The notes under the pieces: model-generated
The model's database searches: none
What the model was told of the DNA's origin: nothing
Seen by the model: only the letters and a program-made list of their open reading frames with translations
In this document: in pieces, positions 17,218 to 25,642 of the stretch
How positions within the stretch are numbered: position 1 is the stretch's first letter
Layout of the letters: each line of letters starts with the position of its first letter
Origin: an uncultured Victivallis sp.
Lineage (GTDB): Bacteria; Verrucomicrobiota; Lentisphaeria; Victivallales; Victivallaceae
DNA: 64,000 nt
Direction of reading: 5' to 3'
Assembly (NCBI RefSeq): GCF_944391105.1
Contig: NZ_CALXSK010000005.1
Location: 1-64,000, forward strand
Translations under genes and position numbers: made by a program

Positions 17218-18969
17218 TTTCCCGCCCGGGGCGGCGCCGCCGACCGTTCCGACGTAAAACTCCCCGGTCGGAAGCAGATGGGTGTAGGCGAAGGCTTGAA
17301 TGAATTCATCGCAGGGAACGACCGGCTTCCGGATTTTTTTCCCGTCGATCTGTGCCATGGCTTCGATTCGGACGGGGAACGGTTCCCGGTATTTTCCGGA
17401 GCTGTTTCCGATGTTCAGCGTGAACTCATTCTGATCCGCCGGGATGGTGGTCTCTCCCCGGAACGCCGGATCATCTGCCGACAGCTGGATCGGGCCGTTG
17501 AAGCCGTCCTGCCGGATGACGTGCAGTTTCAGCTTCCCGGTTCCTTTCCGGGGCAGATTCAGCATTGACTTGGCTGTGTAAACCTGAAAATCCGGCCGCG
17601 GCGGACCGATGCGCAGGAGATAGCGGTACGTGTCGCCGCCCGCGCCCGTAAGATCGCGCAGTTCCACCCGGTAAACGCCGTCGGCGGGGGCTTCCAACAG
17701 GAGATACGGGTCAACCTGCTGAAGAGATTCGCCGATATTCAGGTCGGAAGGGGAATCATCCGCTTCGGCAAGCACATTCCCGTCCGGCCCGGTCACGCGG
17801 AGCACCCCGTCGAGCGGAGAGCCGAACCGGCGCGCCGCCGCGTCGAGGACGATCTTCTGCCCGGATTTCGCCTGAAACCGGAATTCCACGTGCTCTCCGG
17901 GACGGGAGAGGATTCCGGAGACAACCTGTGTCTCGTCGGCGCGCAGAATTCGCCTGGCTGCGGTTTCTGCCTGAATGCGCGGCAGACCGGTGAACGGTTC
18001 CTCGTCGAACCGGTACGGAATTTCGCGCGGCTCGATCGCGACGCGGTAGACGAAGTCCTCGCGCCCGCGGTAGAGATTGTCGCGCACCTCGAGCAGATAG
18101 TCGCCGTCCGCGTCGGGGCGGAAACGCAATACCGGATCCGGGTTGAATCCTTCATCATCGGCGAAGGCCGCCTCGCTGCCGTCGGGGCGGAGCAGTCGCA
18201 GCACAGGCTGGAAGTGGCCCGGCACGGCGTCGCCGATGAACGGTTGGAGTTTTCGACCGATCAGGCTCAGCGTATAATTTTTTCCGGCACAGAGCCGAAG
18301 TTTGAAACGGTCGGTTTCGCCCGGCATGATCTGGCCGTCGAGCACGGCGGGAAACTGTTTGACGAGCGGGAATTCCGGTTTCGGACGGCCGGGGCGGACA
18401 TACAGCGGTTCCGCCGTGTGCGGCGCCCGGTCGACGTAGAAGAGTTTCGGGGCGGTGATGCCGTTTCTCCCCCGGAGTCTGAATTCGCGTGCGCCGGGTT
18501 CGGCATCGGCGGCCACACTGATTTCGACGATCGCCATCTGCCGCAGCGACGGCGTGGCCTGCAGCGCGTTGCGCCGGACGCAGAGATTGCGGGTCACGAT
18601 GGTGCGTTCGAGAAGATCGAGTTGATCGAGTTTTTCCCACCAGAGATTTTTCCGCCAGGAGTCGGTCTTTTCGGGACGCTCCGGCGCGATGCGGTTGCCT
18701 GTTTCGATACGGGCGAGCCATTCGAGCAGATATTTCCGCTGCGTCGCGTCGGGAGCGGGAAAGGAGGGTACCGCGGTGATGCTGCGGATCGAGACTCCGC
18801 CGCCCGGAACGATCCCGTCCCGGATACCCTGCAGATTCTGGCCGCCGACCAGAACCCGCACGGTCGTGCCGGCCTGCGCCCCGGCGGGATAGAGATAGCC
18901 GATATAGGGATCCGCAGCCGCGAGGGACGCCGGAAGCAGCAGGAGAAACAGCAGGTTTCCGATTTTCAT
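17203..18969 (-). CDS. Secreted protein with PPC-type beta domains
   Basis: The 588-residue protein has a signal peptide (MKIGNLLFLLLLPASLAAA) and an N-terminal IPT-like start (YIGYLYPAGAQAGTTVRVLVGGQNL). Two pre-peptidase C-terminal (PPC) domains follow, at about 205-305 and 345-450, marked by FKLRLCAGKNYTLSL, DGDYLLEVRDNLYRG and a second DGVYRVELRDLTGAGGDTY. No protease motif is visible. It starts one base after the DUF1501 gene stops, as last gene of the sigma-factor operon. In planctomycetes such proteins accompany DUF1549/DUF1501 pairs; their role is unknown, and adhesion or polymer binding at the cell surface is only a guess. Confidence 0.75.
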   Translation of the reverse strand: MKIGNLLFLLLLPASLAAADPYIGYLYPAGAQAGTTVRVLVGGQNLQGIRDGIVPGGGVSIRSITAVPSFPAPDATQRKYLLEWLARIETGNRIAPERPEKTDSWRKNLWWEKLDQLDLLERTIVTRNLCVRRNALQATPSLRQMAIVEISVAADAEPGAREFRLRGRNGITAPKLFYVDRAPHTAEPLYVRPGRPKPEFPLVKQFPAVLDGQIMPGETDRFKLRLCAGKNYTLSLIGRKLQPFIGDAVPGHFQPVLRLLRPDGSEAAFADDEGFNPDPVLRFRPDADGDYLLEVRDNLYRGREDFVYRVAIEPREIPYRFDEEPFTGLPRIQAETAARRILRADETQVVSGILSRPGEHVEFRFQAKSGQKIVLDAAARRFGSPLDGVLRVTGPDGNVLAEADDSPSDLNIGESLQQVDPYLLLEAPADGVYRVELRDLTGAGGDTYRYLLRIGPPRPDFQVYTAKSMLNLPRKGTGKLKLHVIRQDGFNGPIQLSADDPAFRGETTIPADQNEFTLNIGNSSGKYREPFPVRIEAMAQIDGKKIRKPVVPCDEFIQAFAYTHLLPTGEFYVGTVGGAAPGGKKRAK

Positions 18970-20298
18970 TTACGCGCGCTCCCGGTAGATTTCCCGCAGC
19001 CGCCCGGCCTGGGATTCCGGCGGCAGAACGGTGGTTTCCAGCCCGATCGGATTCGGCAGCGGCCCGTCCGGATCAATGCCGCAGAGTTCATAGATGCTGC
19101 CGAGCATATCCTGCGGTGCAACCGGGCGCGAGACGACCTTTTCCGCGAATTCGTCCGAAGTTCCGACGACTTTCCCGCCCGCGAAACCGCCGCCGGCGAC
19201 CAGCGAGGAGAAGCATTTGCAGTAGTGGTTTCGCCCGCCGTTCCAGGGCGCTTCCCAGTCGATCTTCGGGGTGCGGCCGAATTCGCCGGTCCACCAGATG
19301 ATCGTGGAGTCGAGCAGCCCCTTTTCGTGCAGATCGGTGATGAGGGCGGTTGTGGCGCGATCCATTTCGGCGGCTTTGGTTTTCATGGTTTCGAAGTGCC
19401 GTTTGTGCGTGTCCCACCCCTGGGCGTTGATCGTGATGTACGGCACGCCCGCTTCGACGAGGCGGCGTGCGACGAGACAGGACTGACCGAGGGTCGTACG
19501 GCCGTAGCGGTCGCGCATCTCCGGCGTTTCGAGCGAGAGGTCGAACACCTTCGCCGCGTCCCCCTCGATGACCCGGCGTGCTCGGATCCCGGCCCTGTCG
19601 AACGCCTTGAGCGCCGGATTCTCCGGGAAGCTGCGGCCGAAGGTGTCGAGCCGGTCGAGCAGAGTGAAACGGTCCGCGATCTCTTCGGAGGTAAGCCCGC
19701 CCGGCGGGACGATGCCGTCGACGATGAACTTTGCCGCCGCCGGATTTCCGCCGGTCACGAGCGGACTGTAACGCTCGTTCAGGAATCCGACTTCGGAGAA
19801 TCTTCCTTTCGGGACGGTCAGGATCACACAGGGCGGCAGATCGCCTTTGTACTCCCGGGCTTTGAACATGGCAATCACTGCGCCGATCGCGGGATAGACC
19901 CGTCCGCCGCCGGGACTGCGGCCGGTCTGCATGAGATAGGTCGCGGTTTCGTGTCCGGGGTACGGATGGGTCATCGAACGGATGAGGGAATACTTGTCCG
20001 CGTGTTTCGCGAGCAGCGGAAAGAACTCGCTGATCTCAATGCCGGACACGTTGGTCGGGATCGCCTTGAAGCCGCCGTTGTAATCGTGCGGCGCATTCGG
20101 TTTCGGATCGAAGGTTTCAAGTTGGCTCGGGCCGCCCCACACCCAGATTTCGATGACCGATTTTGCGAAGGGGCGCGGCGTTTTTTTCGCCGGGCTCTTC
20201 TCTGCGGCGGCGGAGAAGAGCGGCTTCCCGGCGATGTGTGCAGCTGCCCCGAACGCGGCACAGGCTGCGAAGGTTTTCAGAAATTCACGTCGAGTCAT
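18970..20298 (-). CDS. DUF1501 protein with Tat signal
   Basis: The 442-residue protein starts TRREFLKTFAACAAFG, a twin-arginine signal, and contains DUF1501/sulfatase-like motifs: IEIWVWGGPSQLETFDPKP, IRSMTHPYPGHETATYLMQT, YITINAQGWDTHK and WWTGEFGRTPKI. These belong to the alkaline-phosphatase-like superfamily in PVC genomes, but no biochemical role is established. It is exported folded through Tat. Its stop directly abuts the start of the PPC gene, and it follows the DUF1549/DUF1553 gene by 15 bp, the usual partner in planctomycetes. Confidence 0.9.
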   Translation of the reverse strand: MTRREFLKTFAACAAFGAAAHIAGKPLFSAAAEKSPAKKTPRPFAKSVIEIWVWGGPSQLETFDPKPNAPHDYNGGFKAIPTNVSGIEISEFFPLLAKHADKYSLIRSMTHPYPGHETATYLMQTGRSPGGGRVYPAIGAVIAMFKAREYKGDLPPCVILTVPKGRFSEVGFLNERYSPLVTGGNPAAAKFIVDGIVPPGGLTSEEIADRFTLLDRLDTFGRSFPENPALKAFDRAGIRARRVIEGDAAKVFDLSLETPEMRDRYGRTTLGQSCLVARRLVEAGVPYITINAQGWDTHKRHFETMKTKAAEMDRATTALITDLHEKGLLDSTIIWWTGEFGRTPKIDWEAPWNGGRNHYCKCFSSLVAGGGFAGGKVVGTSDEFAEKVVSRPVAPQDMLGSIYELCGIDPDGPLPNPIGLETTVLPPESQAGRLREIYRERA

Positions 20299-20313
20299 GA
20301 GGCCGGAACCCTT

Positions 20314-21786
20314 TCAGTGCTGATGCAGAAACTCTTTTGAATTCAATAGAATCCAGCTCAGATCCTGCGGAAATCTCCATCTCTTTTTCGTATTTTTGAG
20401 CGCGGTCTGAATCGTCAGCTTCTCTCCGACGGTTGGCGGCCGGGAATAGAAAAGCCAGTAGAGCTCCTCGACCTTGCGCGGGAGCGGTTTCAGCGCGCTG
20501 CCTTGCTGGATTTTTCCGAGTTTCCGGTAGATTTCGCCGGAGTTGAAGAGCTGCAGCCGCTGCTTGTCGGTGATGAGGTCGCTGCGTTCGGAGAGTTTTC
20601 CCGAGTCGCGCGCGGGCCGCCCGAAGAGAATCAGGAACGAGCTTGAAATCGAGCCGTCCGCGAGCGTGACCGTGCGCGCTTCCGCGGGAAGGAACGTGAA
20701 CGGTTCCGGAATCACGCTGGAGTAACTGCCCGGGACGCCGGTGAGGTCGCGGATCGCATCGTCGAGCACCTCCGCCGGAAGCCTTCGGACCGCAAACGCG
20801 GCGAAGTGGCGTTCCGCCCGTTCGTCGCCGTTGCCGGAAGCTGCCCGGCAGGCGGCGGATTCCGCGATCGTCCGGCAGAGGAGCCGGAAGTCGTAACCGG
20901 ATTCCCGGAATTTCCGCGCGAGCAGTTCGAGCAGCTCCGGATTGACCGGCAAATTGTCCGGGCGCAGATCGTCCGCCTCGTGCACGATGCCGCGCCCGAA
21001 GAACCGGAACCAGACCCGGTTCACAAGCGCCCGGGCGAAGTCGGGGTGCGACAGCACCGCCTCGGCCGCCGCCGTTTGCGGGTCGGAGATGTCGGGCGTT
21101 TCACGCCAGTAGACGATCTCCTCCTTCCACTCCTTTGTGCTTTTGAATGCGACCGGTTCGAAGAGGGCGCTGAACTTTTTCCGGTCAGCTTCCGGCCACG
21201 TCTCGAATCGGGAGCCGAGGAAGGTCAGAGCGACGACTCCGGCGATTCCCTGCGCGGAGCGATCCGCCGTCGCCCGGTAGAAGTTCGCCTCGGGAACGCG
21301 GAAATTGCTCCCCGCTGCCGTGAGGAGCGAGCGGGCGAACCGGTCATACGGCTCGTTCTCCTTCAGAAAACGGCGGATTCTGCGCTGATATCCGTAGACT
21401 GCGTTCGGCCAGAGGTTGATCGGAAATTCGGATTTGATTCGCAGCGTATCGCTCCACAGCATGGTCCAGTAATCCGCGAAGTTGTCGGAGTTGAGGAGCG
21501 TTTCGATCAGCGTTTCGTACTTGTCCGGCGCAGTTGAATTGACGTAGGCGCGCGCCTCGTCCGGTATCGGGAGCCGTCCCGCGAGCGCGAGATGAAGCCG
21601 ACGGACCAGAACACAGTCCGACGCCTCGTGCGGAACGGCAATCCCGTTCCGCTCCCAGTCGGCCGCAAGCGCCCGGTCAACCTCCGAGCGAATCGCGACC
21701 GGGGTCGGTTTCCGGTAGATCGATGTCTCCTCCGCCGCCGTGCAGAGGGCGGCGAGAAGAGAAAGGAGCAGCAGGAAAGATTTCAC
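20314..21786 (-). CDS. DUF1549 and DUF1553 protein without cytochrome domain
   Basis: The 490-residue secreted protein (signal peptide MKSFLLLLSLLAALCTAA) carries an N-terminal DUF1549 region (VRRLHLALAGRLPIPDEARAY) and a C-terminal DUF1553 region (HPDFARALVNRVWFRFFGRGIV). Planctomycete members are usually much longer and often begin with a haem-binding CxxCH cytochrome domain; none is present here and the spacer between the domains is short. It precedes the DUF1501 gene and overlaps the upstream coiled-coil gene by four bases (ATGA). Function unknown; envelope location is inferred. Confidence 0.86.
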   Translation of the reverse strand: MKSFLLLLSLLAALCTAAEETSIYRKPTPVAIRSEVDRALAADWERNGIAVPHEASDCVLVRRLHLALAGRLPIPDEARAYVNSTAPDKYETLIETLLNSDNFADYWTMLWSDTLRIKSEFPINLWPNAVYGYQRRIRRFLKENEPYDRFARSLLTAAGSNFRVPEANFYRATADRSAQGIAGVVALTFLGSRFETWPEADRKKFSALFEPVAFKSTKEWKEEIVYWRETPDISDPQTAAAEAVLSHPDFARALVNRVWFRFFGRGIVHEADDLRPDNLPVNPELLELLARKFRESGYDFRLLCRTIAESAACRAASGNGDERAERHFAAFAVRRLPAEVLDDAIRDLTGVPGSYSSVIPEPFTFLPAEARTVTLADGSISSSFLILFGRPARDSGKLSERSDLITDKQRLQLFNSGEIYRKLGKIQQGSALKPLPRKVEELYWLFYSRPPTVGEKLTIQTALKNTKKRWRFPQDLSWILLNSKEFLHQH

Positions 21787-22352
21787 TTCCGCCTTTTCCC
21801 TGACTGTCCGGATTGTTTCGCCGGTTTGGCGTGAAGCATGCGCTCAAGCTGGGCGTCGACGGCGCTGTCGGCGTTTTCCACGCGTTTCTGATATGCCTGA
21901 CGGATCGCCGCGAGCCGCTGTTCCTGAATCCGCAGCCGGCTGCCGATCTCTTCGGTCGTCCGGTTGTACTGTTCGGCAAGCTGTTCGCGGAGTTTGGCGC
22001 GCAGTTCGGCTTTTTTCGCTTCATCCTTCTCCTGGCGGCAGAGGCGGGCGGTTTCGCGGATTGCTTCGGCCGCCTGCATCTTCTGGAGTTTTTTCTCACC
22101 GAGTTTGTTGAGAATCGCACTCCTCGCCGCTTCCCGGTCGGTGCGGCAGAGTTCTAGCAGTTTCGTCCGTTCCGACTCCTCCAGGGAGGAGATCATCTCC
22201 ACCGCGGCCGGAGCGAGCTGCTTCTGGTCGGCCAGCACTTCGCGCAGGAGGCGTTGAGGAATGGGTTCCGACAGTTTCGCATCTTCCGCCCGAAGCTGAA
22301 ACGGCGCGGCGATCGTGCCGCAGAACAGCAGTGCATAGAGAAATCTCTTCAT
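21783..22352 (-). CDS. Small periplasmic coiled-coil protein (Spy/CpxP-like in outline)
   Basis: The 189-residue protein has a signal peptide (MKRFLYALLFCGTIAAPFQLRA). Almost the whole mature part is charged helix, rich in Glu, Arg, Gln and Ala, e.g. KMQAAEAIRETARLCRQEK and RLRIQEQRLAAIRQAYQ. It ends in a basic tail GKRRK. This resembles periplasmic helical stress proteins of the Spy/CpxP/heavy-metal-resistance type, but no LTxxQ motif is evident. It overlaps the anti-sigma gene upstream and the DUF1549 gene downstream, each by ATGA. A role as ligand or sensor partner for the anti-sigma factor is inference. Confidence 0.65.
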   Translation of the reverse strand: MKRFLYALLFCGTIAAPFQLRAEDAKLSEPIPQRLLREVLADQKQLAPAAVEMISSLEESERTKLLELCRTDREAARSAILNKLGEKKLQKMQAAEAIRETARLCRQEKDEAKKAELRAKLREQLAEQYNRTTEEIGSRLRIQEQRLAAIRQAYQKRVENADSAVDAQLERMLHAKPAKQSGQSGKRRK

Positions 22353-22789
22353 ATTTCGACCTTTCCTTTTTCGTTTGAGAGGAGTTCTTCCATCAGATCG
22401 AGTTCCGCGCCGACGTCGGCGATTGCACCGAAGAGCGAGGAGCCGTCCCACTCCGCGCCGGCTGCGGGACGGGGTTGTGTCACGGATGTCGCGATGTCGG
22501 CGAACCCGACCCCGACGGCAATCATGACCGCCGCCGCGACTCCGGAGCTCCATGCCAGAGTCCGCCGCAGGGTCCGGCGATGTTTCAGCGCTCTCCCGTC
22601 CCGGCAGTGCGCGAGCACGTTCCGGCTGAGTATTTCCGGCACGGGCGGAGCGTCGGGAGCCCCGCCCGCGAGACGTGCGAGCAGTTCTCCTCGGCACGCG
22701 GGACACGCCAAGCAGTGTTGGATGCTCTCCCGGTCAAGCGCGCCGCCCGACTCGTGAATGCGGCGGATCGTGTTCCGGCAGTGATTCAT
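22349..22789 (-). CDS. Zinc-type anti-sigma factor
   Basis: The 146-residue protein has an N-terminal HCLACPAC, matching the H-x3-C-x2-C zinc anti-sigma motif. One membrane helix follows (LAWSSGVAAAVMIAVGVGF, about residues 83-101), then a short periplasmic tail. It should hold the ECF sigma factor encoded just upstream until an envelope signal arrives. The start at 22789 has a strong AGGAGGGAAAG site and overlaps the sigma factor stop in ATGA. A longer upstream open frame lies within the sigma gene and is ignored. Confidence 0.85.
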   Translation of the reverse strand: MNHCRNTIRRIHESGGALDRESIQHCLACPACRGELLARLAGGAPDAPPVPEILSRNVLAHCRDGRALKHRRTLRRTLAWSSGVAAAVMIAVGVGFADIATSVTQPRPAAGAEWDGSSLFGAIADVGAELDLMEELLSNEKGKVEI

Positions 22790-23361
22790 CTTTCCCTCCT
22801 GAATGGTTCGAGGAACCGTTTCAACTTCTTTTTTGCGTACTGCATGCGCATGATTGCGGTCTGAACGGCGCATTTCTGATCCGCAGCGATCACGCGGAAC
22901 GAGATCTCCTGCCCACGCATGCGGAAAACCGCAAGCTGTTCCGGAGCAAGTTCTTTCAAAGCCTCTTCCAGTTTTCTTACCAGCTCCTTTTCTGCGAGGT
23001 CGTGCCAAGGTTCCGCACTGACCGGCCGATCGGCGCAGTCGCATGGGCATTCGACGCCGCCGCGCCGCCGGTTGCGCCGGAATGTATCGATCGCAAGATT
23101 CCGGGCGATGCGGAAGAGCCACGGCCCGAACTTTCCCTCTCCCCGGAAACCCGGAAGCGCCGAGTATGCCTTGATCCAGCTCTGCTGAAACACATCGTCC
23201 GCGTCAGAGGGACGGAGCAGATTCCGCAGATAACCGTAGAGCGGTTGTCGATACCGGTTATAGAGCTGCTCGAAGGCGCTGTCCGATCCCGCCAGAAAGG
23301 AGTCGATCAGCTCTTTGTCGCTTTCCTCCACTTTCGACCTGCGTTGTTCCATCGTTTTCAT
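22786..23361 (-). CDS. ECF-type RNA polymerase sigma factor
   Basis: The 191-residue protein has sigma region 2 (FEQLYNRYRQPLYGYLRNLL, DADDVFQQSWIKAYSALP, FGPWLFRIARNLAIDTFRR) and region 4 (LAPEQLAVFRMRGQEISFRVIAA followed by AVQTAIMRMQYAKKKL). It is the first gene of a six-gene operon reaching 17203 and would direct transcription of its own cluster and probably others. A cysteine-rich patch CPCDC lies in the linker between regions 2 and 4, which is uncommon. The start could also be Met4 at 23352. Confidence 0.93.
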   Translation of the reverse strand: MKTMEQRRSKVEESDKELIDSFLAGSDSAFEQLYNRYRQPLYGYLRNLLRPSDADDVFQQSWIKAYSALPGFRGEGKFGPWLFRIARNLAIDTFRRNRRRGGVECPCDCADRPVSAEPWHDLAEKELVRKLEEALKELAPEQLAVFRMRGQEISFRVIAADQKCAVQTAIMRMQYAKKKLKRFLEPFRRER

Positions 23362-23596
23362 TGCTGTTTCTCATACACTATAACGCCGGAAATCCGGATT
23401 TATAATATGGAGTGCCGATTTTTTTCGGTTTTCCGGAGGATGCGGTCCCGGTTTCCCCGATTGGAAAAAGATCTCTTCCGGTGCGGACAGGCGATTTGAA
23501 TTTCCCGAAGAGTGTGATATATTCTTTCGCAGGAACAGCCGTTGGCGAAATCAACCTTGCATGAGTACATATTGCAGTTGCTCGAAGGAGAGAGAG

Positions 23597-23980
23597 ATGC
23601 CGCTTTATTTTGAATGTCCCCATTGCAGTATGAAGCAGGAGGTCGAAGAGAATTGTTTCGGCCGGGAAGTATTCTGTCAGAATTGCGGCCGGAAAGTGAT
23701 GATCGCCCGGCCGATGGCCGCAGTGACGCCGACGACATCGCCCCAGGCCGGCGGCGGAGGCGTGTCGAACAAATCTCTGTTGGCCTACGTTCTGCTCGGA
23801 GTTTTTCTGGGGTGTTACGGAATACACGATTTTTATGCGGGATATACGACGAACGGTGTCGCTAAACTGCTGATCACTCTGCTCACCTGCGGTCTCGGCA
23901 GCATCGTCACGATGATCTGGGCAATCGTGGACATCTGCACCGTGAGAAAGGATGCGAGTGGACGTCCTTTTGCACCTTAA
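23597..23980 (+). CDS. TM2-domain membrane protein with zinc ribbon
   Basis: The 127-residue protein begins with a zinc ribbon (CPHC near residue 7, CQNC near 26). A Gly/Pro-rich linker leads to a TM2 domain: LLAYVLLGVFLGCYGIHDFYAGYT, then GVAKLLITLLTCGLGSIVTMIWAIVD with the typical D between the two helices. It is an inner-membrane protein of unknown role. AAGGAGAGAGAG directly precedes the ATG at 23597. Its end overlaps the start of the DUF2752 gene by 29 bp, so the two are coupled. Confidence 0.85.
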   Translation: MPLYFECPHCSMKQEVEENCFGREVFCQNCGRKVMIARPMAAVTPTTSPQAGGGGVSNKSLLAYVLLGVFLGCYGIHDFYAGYTTNGVAKLLITLLTCGLGSIVTMIWAIVDICTVRKDASGRPFAP

Positions 23981-24356
23981 GCGGTTTCGATACCGGTATC
24001 TTGTTTCGGCGGCAGTGCTTCTTCTCGGGGCGGCATTGTTGTGTTTTCTTTCCTTCAACGATCCGGAATCGTTTCACTGGTATCCGCCCTGTCTGTTTCA
24101 TGAGGCGACGGGGCTGTACTGCTTCGGATGCGGGAATACCAGGGCGCTTTATCTGCTCACGCATGGAGACGTGGTCGGGAGTTTGCGCAAAAACGTCCTG
24201 CTTCTTCCCGGTTGTATTTTTCTGCTGGTTTCGATCTGGAAGCCGCGCTGGGTGAATCGTCCAGCCGTCATGTGGAGTGCGGCGGTTGTGATCATCGGGT
24301 TTACCGTGCTTCGGAATCTCCCGTGGATGCCGTTCTCGCTTCTCGCGCCCCACTGA
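23952..24356 (+). CDS. DUF2752 membrane protein
   Basis: The 134-residue protein contains the DUF2752 signature CLFHEATGLYCFGCGNTRALYLL flanked by three hydrophobic segments. Such small membrane proteins commonly neighbour TM2 proteins. It starts inside the TM2 gene. Function is unknown. Confidence 0.82.
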   Translation: MRVDVLLHLKRFRYRYLVSAAVLLLGAALLCFLSFNDPESFHWYPPCLFHEATGLYCFGCGNTRALYLLTHGDVVGSLRKNVLLLPGCIFLLVSIWKPRWVNRPAVMWSAAVVIIGFTVLRNLPWMPFSLLAPH

Positions 24357-24431
24357 GTTCAGAATCCCCATCCTCTGTCGAAATGGAATCTTTTCCGAAT
24401 CCCGTGGAGAGAATTTTTTTGAAGAAAAAAG

Positions 24432-24473
24432 TTGTCATGTCATCTTGACAAATCGAATTTTCTCTCCCATAAT
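24432..24473 (+). promoter_or_regulatory. Promoter and putative operator of the GntR gene
   Basis: TTGACA at 24445-24450 and CATAAT at 24468-24473 are 17 nt apart. An inverted repeat, TTGTCA (24432-24437) with TGACAA (24446-24451), overlaps the -35 box and could be a GntR operator. A single related half site, TTGTCAAAT, occurs at 25962-25970 between the two repeat copies in the next gene. Confidence 0.6.
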
Positions 24474-24514
24474 TATATTGACATCCGTACAATTGAATCA
24501 GAGAGGAAGGTTTC

Positions 24515-25642
24515 ATGGCATCGGGGACGCGACCGAAGTATGAGGTAATCCAGCAGGAATTGACTGCGCAGATTCGGCAGGGAATTCTGCAGGTCGGCAG
24601 CAAACTTCCGACGGAACAGAAACTTGCGTCTGCCTACGGGGTTTCCCGCCTGACGGTTCGACAGGCGATCGGCGGGCTGGCCGCTGCCGGTCTGATTCAC
24701 TCCGTTCAGGGGAAGGGATCGTTTGTGGCGGAGGGAAAACCGGCGGCGGTTGAGCTTCGGACCATCCATTTTGTGACCTGCTCCTTTCACACATCGGCGG
24801 AGAATGACGCATTTTCCATGCCGTTTCTGGCGCGGCTCGGGAGCGAGGCGACGCTGCGGGGTTACACGCTCTGCCTTTCGATTCTGCCGCGGCATCAGAG
24901 TTACCGGGATTTCATCCGCAAGTCGGGGTTGCCGCCGACGTTTCGCGGCGGGGTGGTTTTGAGCAACGTGCAGTACGACGAGGCGGATCTGAAGGAGCTG
25001 GAAGCGGAACGGATTCCCTATGTCACGATGCCGTGGTTTCATGCGGTTCAGCGCGGTCCGCGGGTCGGTTCCGATGGCGGAGCGGGGATGCGTCGGTGCC
25101 TGGAGTGTCTGCTGCGGCACGGGCATCGGGAGATCGGGATGATCAACTGTCCGGTCGGTTACACCGATTTTCAGATGAATCTGGAGATGTACTGCCGGAT
25201 GCTCGGCGAGGCGGGACAGGTTGTTCGTCCGGAGCACATCGTGACGGCCTCTCCTTTCAGCGAGGAGGAGGGGATGGCCGCCGGGGCGCAGCTGCTGCGC
25301 GCGGGGAGCGGACTCACGGCGGTGGTTGTATTCGGCGATCGTGCCGCGGCGGGGTTTTTCCGACAGCTTTCCCGGCAGGGAATCCGGGTGCCGGAGGAGA
25401 TGTCGGTGGTGGTGCACGACCGGTACAACTGGATGGATTCGGCATTTCCGTTTTCTCCCTCCGGCACACAGCAGAACATCGGGGGACTTGCCATCGCCGT
25501 GCTTGACGCACTGGAGAAACAGCGTGTCAGCGGTGTGATGGAGGATAGCGAGGATCTCGTTGCCCCCGACTGGGTTGACGGAGGAACGGTGGCCTTTACC
25601 GCTCTCGGAGTATCGAACCTTACCAGACAAGGAGTTATATGA
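24515..25642 (+). CDS. GntR-family regulator with LacI-type sensor domain (AraR-like)
   Basis: The 375-residue protein has an N-terminal GntR winged helix ([45 protein letters not shown], cited here only by its ends: residues 8-52). A periplasmic-binding-protein-like sensor follows, as in AraR, including [17 protein letters not shown] and [15 protein letters not shown]. It should be a sugar-responsive repressor for the downstream genes. AGGAAGG lies before the ATG. Its stop overlaps the first codons of the pseudopilin reading frame at 25639, implying coupling to that gene and the giant hydrolase behind it. Confidence 0.88.
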   Translation: MASGTRPKYEVIQQELTAQIRQGILQVGSKLPTEQKLASAYGVSRLTVRQAIGGLAAAGLIHSVQGKGSFVAEGKPAAVELRTIHFVTCSFHTSAENDAFSMPFLARLGSEATLRGYTLCLSILPRHQSYRDFIRKSGLPPTFRGGVVLSNVQYDEADLKELEAERIPYVTMPWFHAVQRGPRVGSDGGAGMRRCLECLLRHGHREIGMINCPVGYTDFQMNLEMYCRMLGEAGQVVRPEHIVTASPFSEEEGMAAGAQLLRAGSGLTAVVVFGDRAAAGFFRQLSRQGIRVPEEMSVVVHDRYNWMDSAFPFSPSGTQQNIGGLAIAVLDALEKQRVSGVMEDSEDLVAPDWVDGGTVAFTALGVSNLTRQGVI

